From: Aplectana chamaeleonis
Taxonomy: Eukaryota; Nematoda; Chromadorea; Rhabditida; Cosmocercidae
Direction: 5' to 3'
NCBI GenBank assembly: GCA_029168955.1
Contig: JAPDOI010000139.1
Location: 186,001-250,000, forward strand
DNA length: 64,000 bases
The position numbers were made by a program, and so were the translations under genes. Each line of letters starts with the position of its first letter. The first letter of the stretch is position 1. The notes under the pieces are model-generated. The model was not told where the DNA came from. It did no database searches and saw only the letters and a program-made list of their open reading frames with translations. Of this stretch, positions 32,765 through 45,834 are shown piece by piece.

Positions 32765-35700
32765 GTCGTCGTTAGCGCACTCTTAAATCCGCAGGAAACT
32801 GTCTCACCGTTGATCTGTGGAGTGCGCCGATTAATTGGCGAACATTAATGTTTGCGATTGAGGGTTGTGAGAGGGGTAACATGAGTAGCTAAGGGGAAGT
32901 AACATAGATGTTTAGCTTTAAGATTTCTATTGTGGCTTATATGTGCCTTGAACGATTATAATACGATTTCAGCCACATTTAAGAACCCCGTAGTTAACAT
33001 CGATGTTAACAGCCTTCGGTAAAATCGTAGTTTGGCAAGTTTATTACTACCCTGATGTCTGCGACAGTTCAACAAGCTACATTGAAGAGCATTCTAATAC
33101 GTTCAGAATGCTACCTTCCGATTTACACGGTAACTAGTGAATAAATGGTGAATTCTCCACGCGGTCCTTAAACCAGACCCCGTGTTCACCGGGCGAATTG
33201 TACATTCGACGCGGAAGCAATCCTTCGCCCGGGTGAGCTGCAATCGAGTCTGTAACGCTGTTGATGAGAACTTTCATATCCTCACCGGATGCGGGACAAT
33301 AAGAGAACCTCATAGATAAGAGAAAGTTGAGCCGTGTTTCTGCTAGGAAAACCTCGTAATCCCTTACTGATGATAGAGAAAGTTACTTATGGAAGGAAAG
33401 ACGAAACTCACCTCCGGTGATTCTTCCCTAAAGGTTGTTGATCCCATCTTTGCGGAGAGTTACTGCTACTACATTGCTTTCATAAACCTAATCCGGGGCA
33501 GCTGCAGGATGAAATCCTTGCAAATTCATCAATGCGGTAAAAATGATACCTGAGTATCCAGGGCCATAGTCCGAGGCTGGCGAGAACGGGATAGGGTTTC
33601 TGCTGGAGTTAGCGATAGCACGACATGTGGTAGTACTGAGTATACTCGAACATAATCCTTGAGGGAGACGTGATATCCATCAAATCCAGGGTGTTCGAAA
33701 AGATGTTGGCTGCGAAAACGTCCAGGGCTGGGATCCATGGACGCATTGGGTCCCGACAGGGTTTAGTTTGGTTAGCTGCCCCAGCTGGGACCAAATCAAA
33801 GCAAAACCACCACCTTGGAGGTGCGGTTACATGGGACCCAGGTGAAGTCCCGTCCTGACCAAACCTAGTGATGATGAATCGCTGGTTGGCGAATGTTTCC
33901 AACCAAACCCTGTTGGGACAACGGTTTAGCGTTCATGAATCACACCCCAGCACTATGCATAGGAGATTCAGGTGGTCTGGGCAACTACTGAGAAATCCAT
34001 CGATTCGAGAGTGACGCTCCGTCCTGGACCCCGGCGAAGACAAGGTAACGAACAGGAAATGAGGCTGGAAAAGTGGAAGAAGAGTTGAGTGAACCTGTAG
34101 TACTTGGCGCTCTGTCAATTGATTTCTCACCGTAATCCAGATTGTGAAATAGTTCTTCGATAACGGTGTGCGAGACTTGTCCAGAGGCAATCGTCGCATG
34201 ATGGAGAGGCATTAGTACAAGAACAGTATGTGGATCGAGGGTTGCTGGTTGTTTGTAGATACGAGGAAACAAAGACCAAAGGAATTCGACTGACCTGCAT
34301 CCTCCTTCAGGCAGTTGACGATATTCATTTACAGTGTTATTTATCTCAGAGGATGTAATCAAACGCTGCCTCACAAAGACACACGTATTTCAGGGAACTT
34401 AACTTCGTCCGGACACCTTGCACACATACATTAATTTAACATTCTCCGAATGACCCTCGGTCTCGCAGTCTCATATCTTTAAGATAGACATTTTCATTGC
34501 TACACTTCATAAAACAATATTCATTCGCTACAAGGTACAAAAAGGTTACAGAGTATATTAAGTAATGACTTACATATTACGGGCCGAGGGTTGTGGCAGC
34601 CACCAGCTTGATCACTTCAGCCGCCCTAAAGTGCAACGTCGCTCTCCCTTTTATATCGGCAAGCGACCAAATATGAGTGACTGCCAGAGCCCTCTGGCTA
34701 ACAACAAACACAATAAATGGATACTTTCACAACTGAGTGAAACAGTAGTAGTATTAGCAGTAATATTGACCTCTAGCAGGAGCATATCTTAGGAGACCAC
34801 AGTTGTCTGCGCCGACGATGAGCGTTTTGTAAAAAATTTGGCATCGCTTTCAATGGTTGTATGGCCACTGGTCGTTGCGGGTATATTCCTTAACTTCCCA
34901 AAAGTATGTATGTGTGTATTGTAACCTAGATGTGTATTTTTTCGCTCGTTGTATTACCCCAAGTTTTCATCCGAACACAAGGACGCGCCTGCCTTCCGGC
35001 TCCCGTCACCCTTCTGGGAGGATAAGCCTCCGCTCCGGGAATTATCCATCCAATTTCTAAACCATTCCCGGTGGAGTTTTTAATGTGCCAAAATAACTAG
35101 ACGGACTAAGAGAGAGAGTTTTATTTCAAGCTCTACTAATCCTTTTCCTTTTTAAATTAATAACATGACTAGTAATATTCAGAATTCGCAAATGAATCAC
35201 CGACAAAGCCTACACAAAAAACTGTGAGGAGGTAAATAGCATAATCGAAGAGGGCAATGCTGTGACTTCTCCGCACAGCATTGCCCCCCTGAATAAAAGG
35301 CTAAAAAACGAGGTGTTGAAGATTAGACGTCTGAGAGAAGTCCTTGAACTGAGATTCAATCGCTTTTATAAGCAACTACTGTATGCTGCTCGCTGATCCC
35401 GATGTTTTGGGTGACGACGGCGCCCAGCCAGCGGTGTTCTTTTACGTTGATTGCTGATAGATTATGCCAGAGGCAGTGGATAATGCATGTTTATGCCGAT
35501 GGCGATGATCAGAATTGACTATGTGATTGTTCCTCGAAACTTTTGCAGGATTCTTGCAGAACATTATCACTACATTATAACCCTCAAAAAAGAAGTTCCG
35601 TCTCGTAACTTCCCAAAATATCTAAGAAGGAGGGGATAAAAAGTTATTACAATAATAGGTGCAGTACAAAACCGAGGCTGAAAAACAATCAAATTCCAAT

Positions 35701-36359
35701 ATGTAAGCATTGTCACATCCATTTCCACGCTTTCTGCTTGTCTGTCTCTTTGTTCTGTTCTGCAGCTGCATACAAAGGCTGGGCGAGTGAGTGGCGCTTT
35801 TGTATTGGCTAACGTCTGGCTAGCGCCAGCTGGCTTTTACATAAAGATGGTTCCTCACTGTTCAAGCGATGGCTTCCGTGGACGTGAGCTACTGCACTAT
35901 CTCATGCCATTTTCGTGGCACCTGTACAAGTTTCTTCAATATCTTCGATTTCCAGTGCTCGGCATCATGTTGCTCGCTATCATACTGATGACACTGATTT
36001 GCATCCGATGTATGCTCGGTCGTCGACAATTATTTGTTCCACTGTAAGCGTAGATGAGACTCCGGTCAGGATCTCAGTTCTGAGCGATGATTATTAGCTG
36101 CTGATATCAAAGATAGGATGATTGTTCTGATCCAGCTCGAGTCGCTTCGCGTTAGTGGCCCAGCAGTCACCAAACGAGACGGTTGTGATAATTTTGAACA
36201 ATATAGAGAGGGTGATAGAGGGCCGCTTGGTTTCACTGACAGCCACGCCAACGCCGCGACGCCACTTTAATGGTGACAATCAATAGCGCATCTCAATTGT
36301 TGCAATGAATGGGTAAACACATTAGTAGCATATGAACACAAAATAACAAAAACAAATCT

Positions 36360-36650
36360 ATTATCGCCAAATTGGCGATCAGAATTCGGTAAAAGTTATC
36401 TCCGCGCAGATATCTGTGGGAAACATCAGCTTTGTGCCCTCGAATGACATTTCCCCACCGCGACAACCGTGAAGTTCTGGAGCTACGTGTATTCTGTTTA
36501 TGGTGCATCGGCAACGATCGGACAAGGACCGTCAGATTCAGTGGTACGCTTACTGGTACAAAACTTTTCTTGTACTTTCTGCCATATTCTGCGCTGATCG
36601 CAGTTGCGCTACTGAATTCAATTTTCCTGATTCCACCTATCTGCGCCTTA
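36360..36650 (+). repeat. Mirrored Pao/BEL 5' LTR (right arm)
   Basis: Inverted copy of 27890-28175 with single-base losses. Confidence 0.65.
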
Positions 36651-36778
36651 CTCTGACTTCCTTTTGCTGAGTAGGTGCACAATTTTTTCGAATTTTTTCG
36701 GATTATCCTCAGGATTTCATTCCGCGCACAATTTGTCTCTCTTCATTCTAGCCAATCAGCTTTCTCCCGTTGTCTCTG

Positions 36779-38084
36779 CCAGTTGTTATGTCGGGTCAAT
36801 TTCGATAAAATCTCAAAAAGGACTTCTTACCCGTTATCGCTACAATTTGGAAAGTATAATTGTTAAATTCAAGGATATCATGGCCCTAGATCACGTTCCA
36901 GGACAAGACCCTTTGCTCGCTCAATCAACCCAGTCATTAGGTCTGCAGCTTAACGCAAATTCTACTCTGGTCAGCGAAACATTGTCTAAGTTTGCTGCTA
37001 TGGTTGATTCGTTGCTCGAATCTCTAACGGAAGAGCTAGAGGCGCAAGCGCAGGATTACATTGATAAAGTGCATCTGATCCTCGACCGTGCGCGAACCCT
37101 GTATATTGAGATGGAAGCTACCCGCCATAACGCCCGCGACTGCGCTATGGCGGGTGCCAATTCCTTTGATGCTAGTTTTCTAAACAGAGCTGATGCTGGA
37201 ATTGAGTAACCCAGGCTTCCTGCCATTCCTATACCAATATTTACCGGAAAAGTATGGAATTTGATAACTTTTGGACTTTGTTTGAGTCAAATGTTCATAA
37301 GCAACCGATTTCAAAGCTCCAAAAGTTCAATTACTTGATTAGTGCGCTCCGTGGAGAAGCTCGGGAATATGTGAGCAGATTCATGATGACCGAGGCTCAT
37401 TATGATCATGCGATTGACTTTTGCATAAGAAGTACGGATGAGTCACGTCTCATCGAAAGTGTACAGTCTCGCCTTCGGAAAGCGCGAGCGGAGGCGCCGA
37501 CTCTGGAAGGCCAACGGCGCCTACTCGACCATATCATGCCATTAGCGACCCAGCTCGAGGAACGGGGGTTTCGCTTAATGGATCATTTCTTACTCAAAGG
37601 TTTTATCTAAGTTTACGACACATATCCCGCGCAAAGTACTCGAACATCGCATGACGACCTCTGCACCTGGAAGCACGTGGATAATGAGCAGTAAGTATAC
37701 TGTCAGACCTGGACAATATTTTGGAGACTGAGGAGAGCATAACACATATGGTTCAAAAACCTAGGATGTTGTTGGATAACCGAGCGCAAAATCGTGGTTC
37801 TAACGATTATAAGCAAACCTACGCCAGACAAGATTCTACGACGTGTATGTTTTGTCAATCCAGCGGTCACAAGTCCTTTGCTTGTGCTAAGTACGCCAGT
37901 ATTAAGGATCGGAAACGAATCTTCCATGAACACAACCAATGTCTCAACTGAGGCACATCAGGGCATTTCATCAAGGGCTGTACCAGGACCAGCTGCTGAC
38001 TGTGTGATAGCAAGAGACAACATAATACTTCGTGTCCAGCGCGCAAATCACCATAGGAAGCTGCACACAGGCAACCCACCTTAA
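36779..38084 (+). pseudogene. Mirrored Pao/BEL gag, frame-disrupted
   Basis: Same gag as at 27753-26435 but broken by an in-frame TAA (near 37207) and small indels near 37434, 37566 and 37770. The CCHC knuckle CMFCQSSGHKSFAC is retained at about 37845-37890. Confidence 0.75.
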
Positions 38085-38319
38085 AGAGGAAGTATACGCT
38101 GCCTGACACGCCAGAAGTCGGTATGACTCAGAAGCCACTGTCTTCAGAATGGAAAAATCAAAGTTCTCAAAGGTCGAATTGCGCAGGCGCATACAATAGA
38201 TACTAGCGTGATTCAGGAATCACTCGAGAATGACAGGACTGCGCAGATAATTCGGGAATCGTCCTTTCTGCGGTAAACACTGATATCACGTAGTGTGACA
38301 AGAGAACAGAAGCCTATGC

Positions 38320-39802
38320 CATGCAGAGTAATGTTCTGTTATTGACAAGTGTTGCGAAAATGAAAGATAAGATGCGCAACCAATGGGAAGGTTGAGATTT
38401 TATTGACACAGGCGCCGATGAGTCATTCATCACTAACGAGTCAGCGGGAGAGTTAGGCATTGTTTGTAGCGTAAAAAGGGTCTCAATGTTTTCACTTCTG
38501 GAGCAACAACACCCATAAACACTACGTGTGGTAGTGACATTGACATTTGGGATGCGCAAGGGAGCAAACAAGAAATGTGTCTCCTGACTGCGTCAATACT
38601 TTCCGCCACGAGTAAGACGGCAAGGCTCAGCGCTGAAGAGGTGCAATTTATCGGACAACGTAATATTTCGCTATTCAAGCCTGACTGGGAAGCTGGGTCA
38701 GGACCACAAATTCTCTCAGGATGTGACCAGGTATAAACACTTCTGGACGTTTCTCATCCGCAATTCCGATTGCCATCAGGGCTACATTTGATTCCTTCCA
38801 AGCTGAGGTGCTTACTCACGGGAAAGCAAGATATTTCGGAAATATGGCGCAAGAAGAAAGAAATCCATACCTACACCACCTCCGTGAATTCTCTCTCGTC
38901 ATTTTTGCTGAAGAGGTAGAAAGATGGGGACAAATATTGGACTCTCGACTCAGCTAGCATCTGTGAGTTTACGGGAACAAAAGCGGAAAAAAATGCGACA
39001 AATGAGAAAGTAGTGCAATTCTTTGAAAAAACGCTAGAAAAGCGCGACGATGGATATCACGTCCGTTTCTCTTACAAAGAGGACCATCCTCCTTCGCCGA
39101 GTAATAAAGCGATTGCGCTCAGGCGGTTGCATTCGGTGTACAATCGCTGAGGAAAACTGCTGCGCTACTCGACGACTACGATAGAACTTTCAAAGACCAG
39201 AAAGAGAAAGGAATCATTGAAGAAGTCCCAGACCCTCATGGGTTCAAGGTTCGATTGTGCATGACATACCGCATTAAACCGGCGTGACTCCTCACAAAGA
39301 GACCACCAAAATGCGTCTAGTGCTTGATGCTTCCGCCCACTTCAGGGATAGTCCATCACCTGGAATGACGTGCTTCATCAGGGTCCACTGATCTTACCTA
39401 ATTTGTACGCAGTGCTTTTACGTTTTCGTCTCGCCACGTATGGACGGAGCCACATTCTGCAATCACCAGGCGATCCACGTGACCAAAGAGAGCAGAAAAC
39501 CAATGGAGAACAGTCTGAGACTATACAAAGTTGAGAATAAATTATGGCGGTCGAAAGGTCGCCTCAATGCGCTACCTTATTGTTATCCTGAGACACCAGA
39601 TCTTCCGGATTGTGGGACTGAGATCTCATCCGTTCCAGCACATCGGATTAGATTTCTCCGACCTGCCTCCGTGTCATGAAGACGGACAACAAGTCACGTT
39701 ATACGGATGTATTTTCATGCATCGTGACGCGTCTGATTAATCTAGAAGTGGTACGCAGCATGGCAACAAAGGAATTCCTGAATGCGCTGCGTCAGTTCAC
39801 AG
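38320..39802 (+). pseudogene. Mirrored Pao/BEL protease, RT N-terminus and integrase N-terminus
   Basis: Inverted copy of 24715-26195 with the same RT-core deletion junction (near 39440) and extra frame damage: a deletion in the DTG region near 38393, and an insertion near 38927. Confidence 0.7.
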
Positions 39803-40664
39803 CAGGGGTGTGCGTTAATAAAAATTATTTTTTCGTTAAGCGTTAATCGTTAATTTTTCGGAAAAAACCGCGTTAACCCGTTAATGCGCTAACACGTTAA
39901 TTTTGCATTCCGTTAAACCGTCAAAGGAAAACACAACCACGTCAGTAATCAGTAAAATTCCAGATCTCCCATATCAATCAGGGCCATACAGAGTTCGGTG
40001 CGGGATAGGGCCCTACAGGGGGTTTTGAGCTTCGGAGATGTCTGACCTTCGAAGGAGACCCAATGGACAATTGTGATGTGAATGAAAACCGCTCGGAGCA
40101 GTTTTCCACATGGGATTCAACAACTATGCATTGCGATTTGACTGAAATGCTGTTTGAACTTAGTTGTGAGTGACGGTGTTCAATTAGGAAGCTTAGGGTG
40201 AAGTTATCGTGAAGGTGTTCCCAAATGATAGACAACATATGACCTCAATGTGAAGTGCACTGAAGCAGTTTGCCTAATAAATGCTGAATGATTTCTGCGA
40301 AAGATTTTTATTAGTCAGTAGAGTTGATATTTGCGTTGAGTGTGGTCGGTTCACGCTGTACAAAAAATTTCCTCGTTTAGGATTGAGGCCGAGCACCGCT
40401 AAATATGAGGGCTAACACGTCCCTCAGGTGTGGTCCCGTCGGATGTCTGCAATTTTGAAAACTAAGAGTCATGGAAGTAGTATACTTGAGTCCAGCGTGG
40501 TCGATTTTTCTATGTTGAGTTTCGGCGTCTGGAAATGAACGCCGAAGACCGCTACACTGATAGAGGAAGAAGACAAAAAACATCCAAGTTTACGAATCTA
40601 AGCTAGGGTTTTAAAACTACAGTAGTTTAAGTTTCAAATGAGGTAACTGGAAAAAATCGTAGCT
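39803..40664. mobile_element. Mirrored hAT-type element, partial
   Basis: Begins CAGGGGTGTGCGTTAA at 39803, preceded by GTTCACAG (the inverted target duplication). It carries the TTAACG-rich subterminal region and stops abruptly at the palindrome edge, 862 bp in. The other end of this element copy is absent. Confidence 0.75.
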
Positions 40665-42108
40665 CAACATTCTGACAAACTTTTCTCTGGCATTCTCAGG
40701 CGGGCGCAGTTAACAGCAGAGAGGTCGGTTATGGCGAAATATAGTTATTGATATTGAGATTCTAGCTCCGCTTTTCACACCGACCGCCTTTAATTTATTA
40801 TTGGGTTCCAACATTTCTTTGTTGTTCCATAAACGGGCCAAGTCGGTGGAGCCGAACTCCACAGTCACTCATCTCTATGAACTGCTTTTGACTCTGATGA
40901 AAACGAGAGGCACAGACATTTGTTGTATCTACTGTCTACATCGTAGCGAGATTAAGGTTCACAGTTGCAGACAACCGGTGTTGCAACACGCAGTAATAAT
41001 AGAATCATGCTTTACCCCGTAATCTGGCACTATTAATCTTCATCCCAGCACCATTATCTTGAAGCTGTGGGCCGCAAAAGCGGTTTTCTGCTACTGCGCA
41101 CAGGAATCCCATGCTTTAAATACAGGGCTGGGCTCTAAAAATCTAGCTGTCTTATGGAAACAAAAAGGTTGGAGCCCAATATACACCTCGCTGCAAATTT
41201 TTGAGTGAAGCTCGAAAACAAGCCTCACCACGCTTAAATCTTGGGTGGTTCAAAAGTTACCATAAAAAACCGGTATTTCGTGAATTGAAATCTGCTGAGA
41301 AATCGAGAAACCATTTCATTAATCTCTCTCCAATGGCAATTAAGCTTTGGAAGAGAAAGTGGTAGTTTCAAAATTCGGTTCGGAACATTTCAGCAAAATT
41401 ATGGCTGCAATGTCGCCTACCTTTTCCAGAAGGTTCCTAAGAGTTTGCAAACTGAGAATTCAAGCAAATTCTGAATGCGAAAGAAAATAAGATCAGGAAA
41501 GTTTGTATAGCGGGTAAGACAGATGGCTTGCCGAGGTGCGAAACAGTGTTTGTCTTTGATTTTCTAGATTATGTTAGTCTGTCCGAGACTGTCCACTCGG
41601 GCGATCGGCGTGCGTGTTGAGCGGTCCTCGCAACGGCATTTATCCGGACGAGCCTTTCCACGCCTGCAAACGGGTATCTGGGCTACTATTTATTGTTCGC
41701 CTAACGCTCCTTCTAGTCGACTTAGAAGTTCAAAAAATGCCTTTCCGACAGCCGCTCGACACTCACGCCAACAGCGGCTGGCGTTCTCACTCGGCTGGCC
41801 TTTATGTACATTCGGCAGATAAAGGGTGATTTTTTTCGTTGTTTTGCTCATTCGTATGTATCCTTCTCTAGACAGATATGGCGATTATCTTCGAAAAATT
41901 TGAGACCTAAAAGGAACCTTTACATTTTTGCAATTCAGAATACTAAACCGCCTTCACCTCTCACTACCAGGCCGCTGTCTCTACACCACCAGCCATGTTT
42001 ATGAGGAAAAATTTCGTTAAGAGTGACACTTCACGAATGTAGAGGACAGACTCAATTTTTGCATCAAAAGTGTTTTGTCAAATGTACGTATTTTCTGGAA
42101 GGGCCACC
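40665..42108. other. Intergenic, nothing recognised
   Basis: The two overlapping ORFs at 41571-41829 have no recognisable domains. No RNA genes seen. Confidence 0.4.
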
Positions 42109-42592
42109 TTAAAGGCAGTGTTCACTATAATCATCGATTTTAGGATTGATCGCTAAATCGATTGTTTGGCCCCGTGTAGAAAACAAAGAAATTGCGAAAA
42201 ACGCCCCAGAAGGGCACCATATACTTTACTCTCACCCCACCTTCTTACTCTCTCTAAAACTGCTCGTCGTGACAGTGAAATCTTTTGTGGACCCGTCTTT
42301 TGCAATTCGCTACTTTCCGTTGCTCTGTTCTTTCCTTCGGACCCTACCTAATACTGTTTTGCCTAAAATACTCTTACATTTTCGATAAACCCCATTTTTG
42401 ACCGGGGACAATCACCGCGAACGTGTTCATCCAATCGGACAACTAGTCCAGGTAAGAGAATCATGCTACTGAACTAAGACGTTTTAGGGCATTTCAAGCC
42501 ATTTCTCCGTAATTTTGGTAACACTTTGTGGCCAACGTATTATTTTGAGTGGAAAACTCTGGAACGAAATTCATCGTGAACACTGCCTGTAA
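42109..42592. mobile_element. MITE of the TTAAAGGCAG family
   Basis: Left TTAAAGGCAGTGTTCACTAT and right ATCGTGAACACTGCCTGTAA are inverted. 484 bp, non-coding. It contains GATATGGCC / TAGACAGATATGG words that also occur near 41873. Confidence 0.75.
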
Positions 42593-42919
42593 ACAAGTCT
42601 GTATCCTTCCCTAGACAGATATGGCCTAAAACTCTCGAACTCCAAATTTTCTCCTAACACAGTGTTTCCCTCCTTGGCTTTCAGTGAAATGTGTTTGATA
42701 TAGCGATGGTTCTTTATGTTTTCATATTCAAGAGTAGGGCAAAACGTGGCACAGGTTCGGTACTTGGTCAAGCTTAAAATTTTACTGTTCTGTAAAGTTG
42801 TGCTGAGGTGTTTCCACATCAAAGGTAGGGCTTGAGGTTTGGTTTGAAAATAACACGGCACTTTAGTGATGTGGTGTTTCCATATCGAATGAGGTTTAGG
42901 CCATGTGTGTGATTATTCA

Positions 42920-43022
42920 TCATCAGTTACGAATTACGAATTACGATTTACGAATTACGAGGAATTTGAAAAATTACGATTTACGTTTTACGAAATCACA
43001 AAATTCTGTTACGCATAGCCCT
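42920..43022. mobile_element. hAT-type terminus with TTACGA subterminal repeats
   Basis: A run of TTACGAATTACGATTTACG words ends in GTTACGCATAGCCCTG, which resembles the CAGGGNTRTGCGT terminus of the element at 22573. Only one end was found; the partner was not identified. Confidence 0.4.
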
Positions 43023-44642
43023 GATTGGCACTGCCACTCTCGAACTTGGTGTGGAAAAATAGTTTTCTCAAAAAAAAATTACCTGAAAGAATAAAATGTC
43101 GCTGGTAAGGTCAATACTATGTAATTATTAACTCATATAAACACATTTAAAAATGCTGTTGCTTTCGTTTTTGGTAGTTCTTAACAGTAACTATGTGCGT
43201 GAAGGCAAAAATGGTAGGTACTAGACTTGGAAATGAAAAGAGTAATTATCCGAGTACCATCCGAGTTAACTAATTGAATATTCCATTCACATGAGAATTT
43301 CTGCTTTTTCCAGTATTGGGTTTAGTCGGGAAATTAATTCAATTAACTCCGCTATTCATCGAATTCGGCAATCTCATTTATCCGGTTTTCGATGTAATCG
43401 TTCCAATCTTAAAGTCGCCATATTCGGCTTTCGTCTATTCGGTCAACTTCTGCGCATGAGATTTGGATGTTTAGCAGGAGGCAGTAAAAGTTATCTAACA
43501 GTATGAGAATCGGAAATTATTCGAAAATTTAGTGTATATTTGAGAGAAATCGCCGAATATTAAATCGAATTGAGTGGAGGATAGGTTTCCAAGTATATTC
43601 ATACATTCAAAAAACTTAGGCCTAACTCGAAACTGTTCAACCTTTTTAGATTTCCAAAAAAAAGCTTAGCTTTTAAAATATCATCAATTCTGGAATTCTT
43701 CAAAATTGCTTTGGGATTTCTATCTCGAATAATTTATTTTGATAATTCCCGAATGAATGATATTCTTTAAATACAGATTTTTTTTGAATACCCGAACTAA
43801 TGAGCAATTTTGGACGAGGCCTCCTAACTTGTTTTTAATCAGTCGAATATTTGAAAAGAGATTCAATACTAGAACCCAATATTCAATTCACTCGAATCAC
43901 ATTCGAATAATTTTCTGTCGTAACTCTGGTAATTACGTACTCTTCTTGTCTTTACGTAGTTAATGTTACCAACCAGCGAAATCTGAAAGGAACAGTGTTT
44001 ACAACTGTGTTTACTAAGATCTAATTATTCCTTCTGGGATTAACCGCGGGATTTTACTCTACCAATTTTTTTCTCAGAAATATTTCTGCGGACAAATTTC
44101 GAAAATGGAAAAATACGTGCGCTAGCACTAAAATTCACTCCAAAAAGTGGGATATGTGTGAGTTTTCTCCATCGTGTTTCTTATAAATGTCTGAGAAAAT
44201 AAAATTCGCATTGTCGCAAGTAAAATGAACTCCAAACTTTTCATAAACATGGACGAAAACATTTAAATCGAATCAAAATTTTTGACAAAATGAAGACTAA
44301 ACACTTCAGTTTCTAACAGATTCTAGTGTAGCTATTCCTCTGACAAATTTCTTGACCGTCTTCACTCTAATTCACAGCTCTCGTTAGAGGCAAGAACATC
44401 TAACCAATAAGTCGGGAACACAAGACATGAGAGTTAGGCAGAGAATGAAAAATTAGAGGAAGAACTAACTGCTGAGCGGGTAAACGAAACCACGGATAGA
44501 TTCTGACAGGGAAACGTGTCTCTCAGTTCATACAAAACATCGTGAACACGAGAAGGAAGGTTGCGCACTGTCAAAAGCAATGATTTCTGCTGTTATCGCT
44601 ATCACAGCTAAGCTCTGGTACAGCCGTAGTGACCTGTTGATT
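43023..44642. other. Intergenic AT-rich stretch, nothing recognised
   Basis: Rich in ATTCGAAT-like words at 43270-43920, as is 8290-8520, possibly the body of a shared degenerate repeat. Confidence 0.4.
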
Positions 44643-44762
44643 TTGATTATCACCGGCAGCGGAGCGGTGGGCCTCGGTGAAATATAACTAGTGATAAGGA
44701 GGTTTCGACGAAAAAGCCACCGCTCCGCGCTGCGATAACCGAAAACATGAGTTCACTTGGAA
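44643..44762. repeat. Dispersed repeat shared (inverted) with 8720-8830
   Basis: ATAACTAGTGATAAGGAGGT and AAAAAGCCACCGCTCCGCGC match the reverse complement of 8729-8790. Each copy also contains internal inverted GCGGAGCGGTGG/CCACCGCTCCGC words. Confidence 0.7.
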
Positions 44763-45104
44763 TGAAACAGAGTCTACTGTCTCGGACGAGAGGGTTAATT
44801 GTTGATGTACAGGAGACACAATTGGAGAAGCTAGGAGAGCCCCTCATCAGCCTCTCAAAATGTGTCTGAGTAGCGCAGCGCTATGCGGCGCTGCGTTCGG
44901 GAGCACGGTCAGTGGCTCAAGTCCACGCAGACTCAGCTTTGCACACACATGTGCAATACTTCAGTATGTCAGCCATTCATTGCAAGATTTGCGTGTCTTT
45001 TGTGCAGAGCGTTGTCTCGCTGTTGATGTGCTAGGGTTCCCGAGATCGCATACCACGGGATGCTAGTTTTGTAAACAATTACTATGTGACAGCTCGCGTT
45101 TAGA

Positions 45105-45765
45105 ATGACGGTAATATCGATGTTTGGCACAGGATTTTCTCCCCATTATCGTGATATAGTCACGGTTCCAAACTCTCAGTTCTGGCGAGTTTACTACCAC
45201 CCCAGCTATATCAATGACGACAGAGCTACACATCAGATGTACGCTGCCGTACATAGCCTGATGACGCACCCCATGCGACTCGAATTTACCCTGCCTAATC
45301 CCTCCAGCGAGTATGAATAAACAAGCCATCGACCTGTTAACCTCTGGATCACTGGTTTACCCTCACTTCTTCAAGCACGCGTCGACCGTGTCCAACACCA
45401 CGAAGGATCACGATCCCTTTAGGTTTGTCTTGACGCCGCTTAGTGGGCTAACACTCGCTCGTGCGATGCCATCCAGCAGTGCTCCTACGTCGCCAACGAG
45501 GCTCGCCGTATGTTGATTTGTGTGAAGGCAGGCTGGATGAGTGCAGGGCACCCTTTATCTCGCCTATGCCTTGATCTCCAGGTCTCTGCTGTTTAGAAAT
45601 AATACTGCACCCTGTGGCTTCTCGGCTATCGTCCATGCTTCAGAACACTGGCGTAACAACGCCCGGCCTAAAAGCTATTATCAATATACCGAATATGCCT
45701 CTATCAGGCGCGATGGTGTTCAACAACTCCGTCCAATTCATATTCAAGCACTGTGGCGAATATGA
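45105..45765 (+). pseudogene. Cluster of unrecognised coding-like ORFs
   Basis: Three plus-strand segments are more GC-balanced than the neighbourhood and look protein-like: 45105-45320 (DIVTVPNSQFWRVYYHPSY), 45313-45516 (overlapping its end), and around 45610-45765 in another frame (GLKAIINIPNMPLSG, FNNSVQFIFKHCGEYELF). They are not in one frame. The pattern suggests a decayed single protein, possibly transposon- or virus-derived. Family not recognised. Confidence 0.3.
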
Positions 45766-45834
45766 ACTGTTTACGGCCGGAGGTTCGGGCTGATTGCAGC
45801 ACGAGCCTCCGGCCGTAAATAATTCGTATTCGCC
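45755..45834. repeat. Hairpin with ~32-bp arms
   Basis: GGCGAATATGAACTGTTTAC...GGCCGGAGG is mirrored as CCTCCGGCC...GTAAATAATTCGTATTCGCC around a ~20-nt loop, directly at the end of the coding-like cluster. Confidence 0.8.

Larger units (their letters stand above)
32246..40664. repeat. Right arm of the 16.8-kb palindrome
   Basis: Inverted copy of 23836-32245. It carries more frame-breaking 1-3 nt differences than the left arm: gag is split at 37209 by a stop, loses 2 nt near 37434, a G-run is shortened near 37566, and 3 nt are gained near 37770. Beyond 40664 the flank (CAACATTCTGACAAAC) is unrelated to the left flank. Confidence 0.95.

Noticed and set aside
41571..41829. Overlapping ORFs of 71-83 codons
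   Set aside because: Two frames open over the same stretch, no domain, no consistent splice context.
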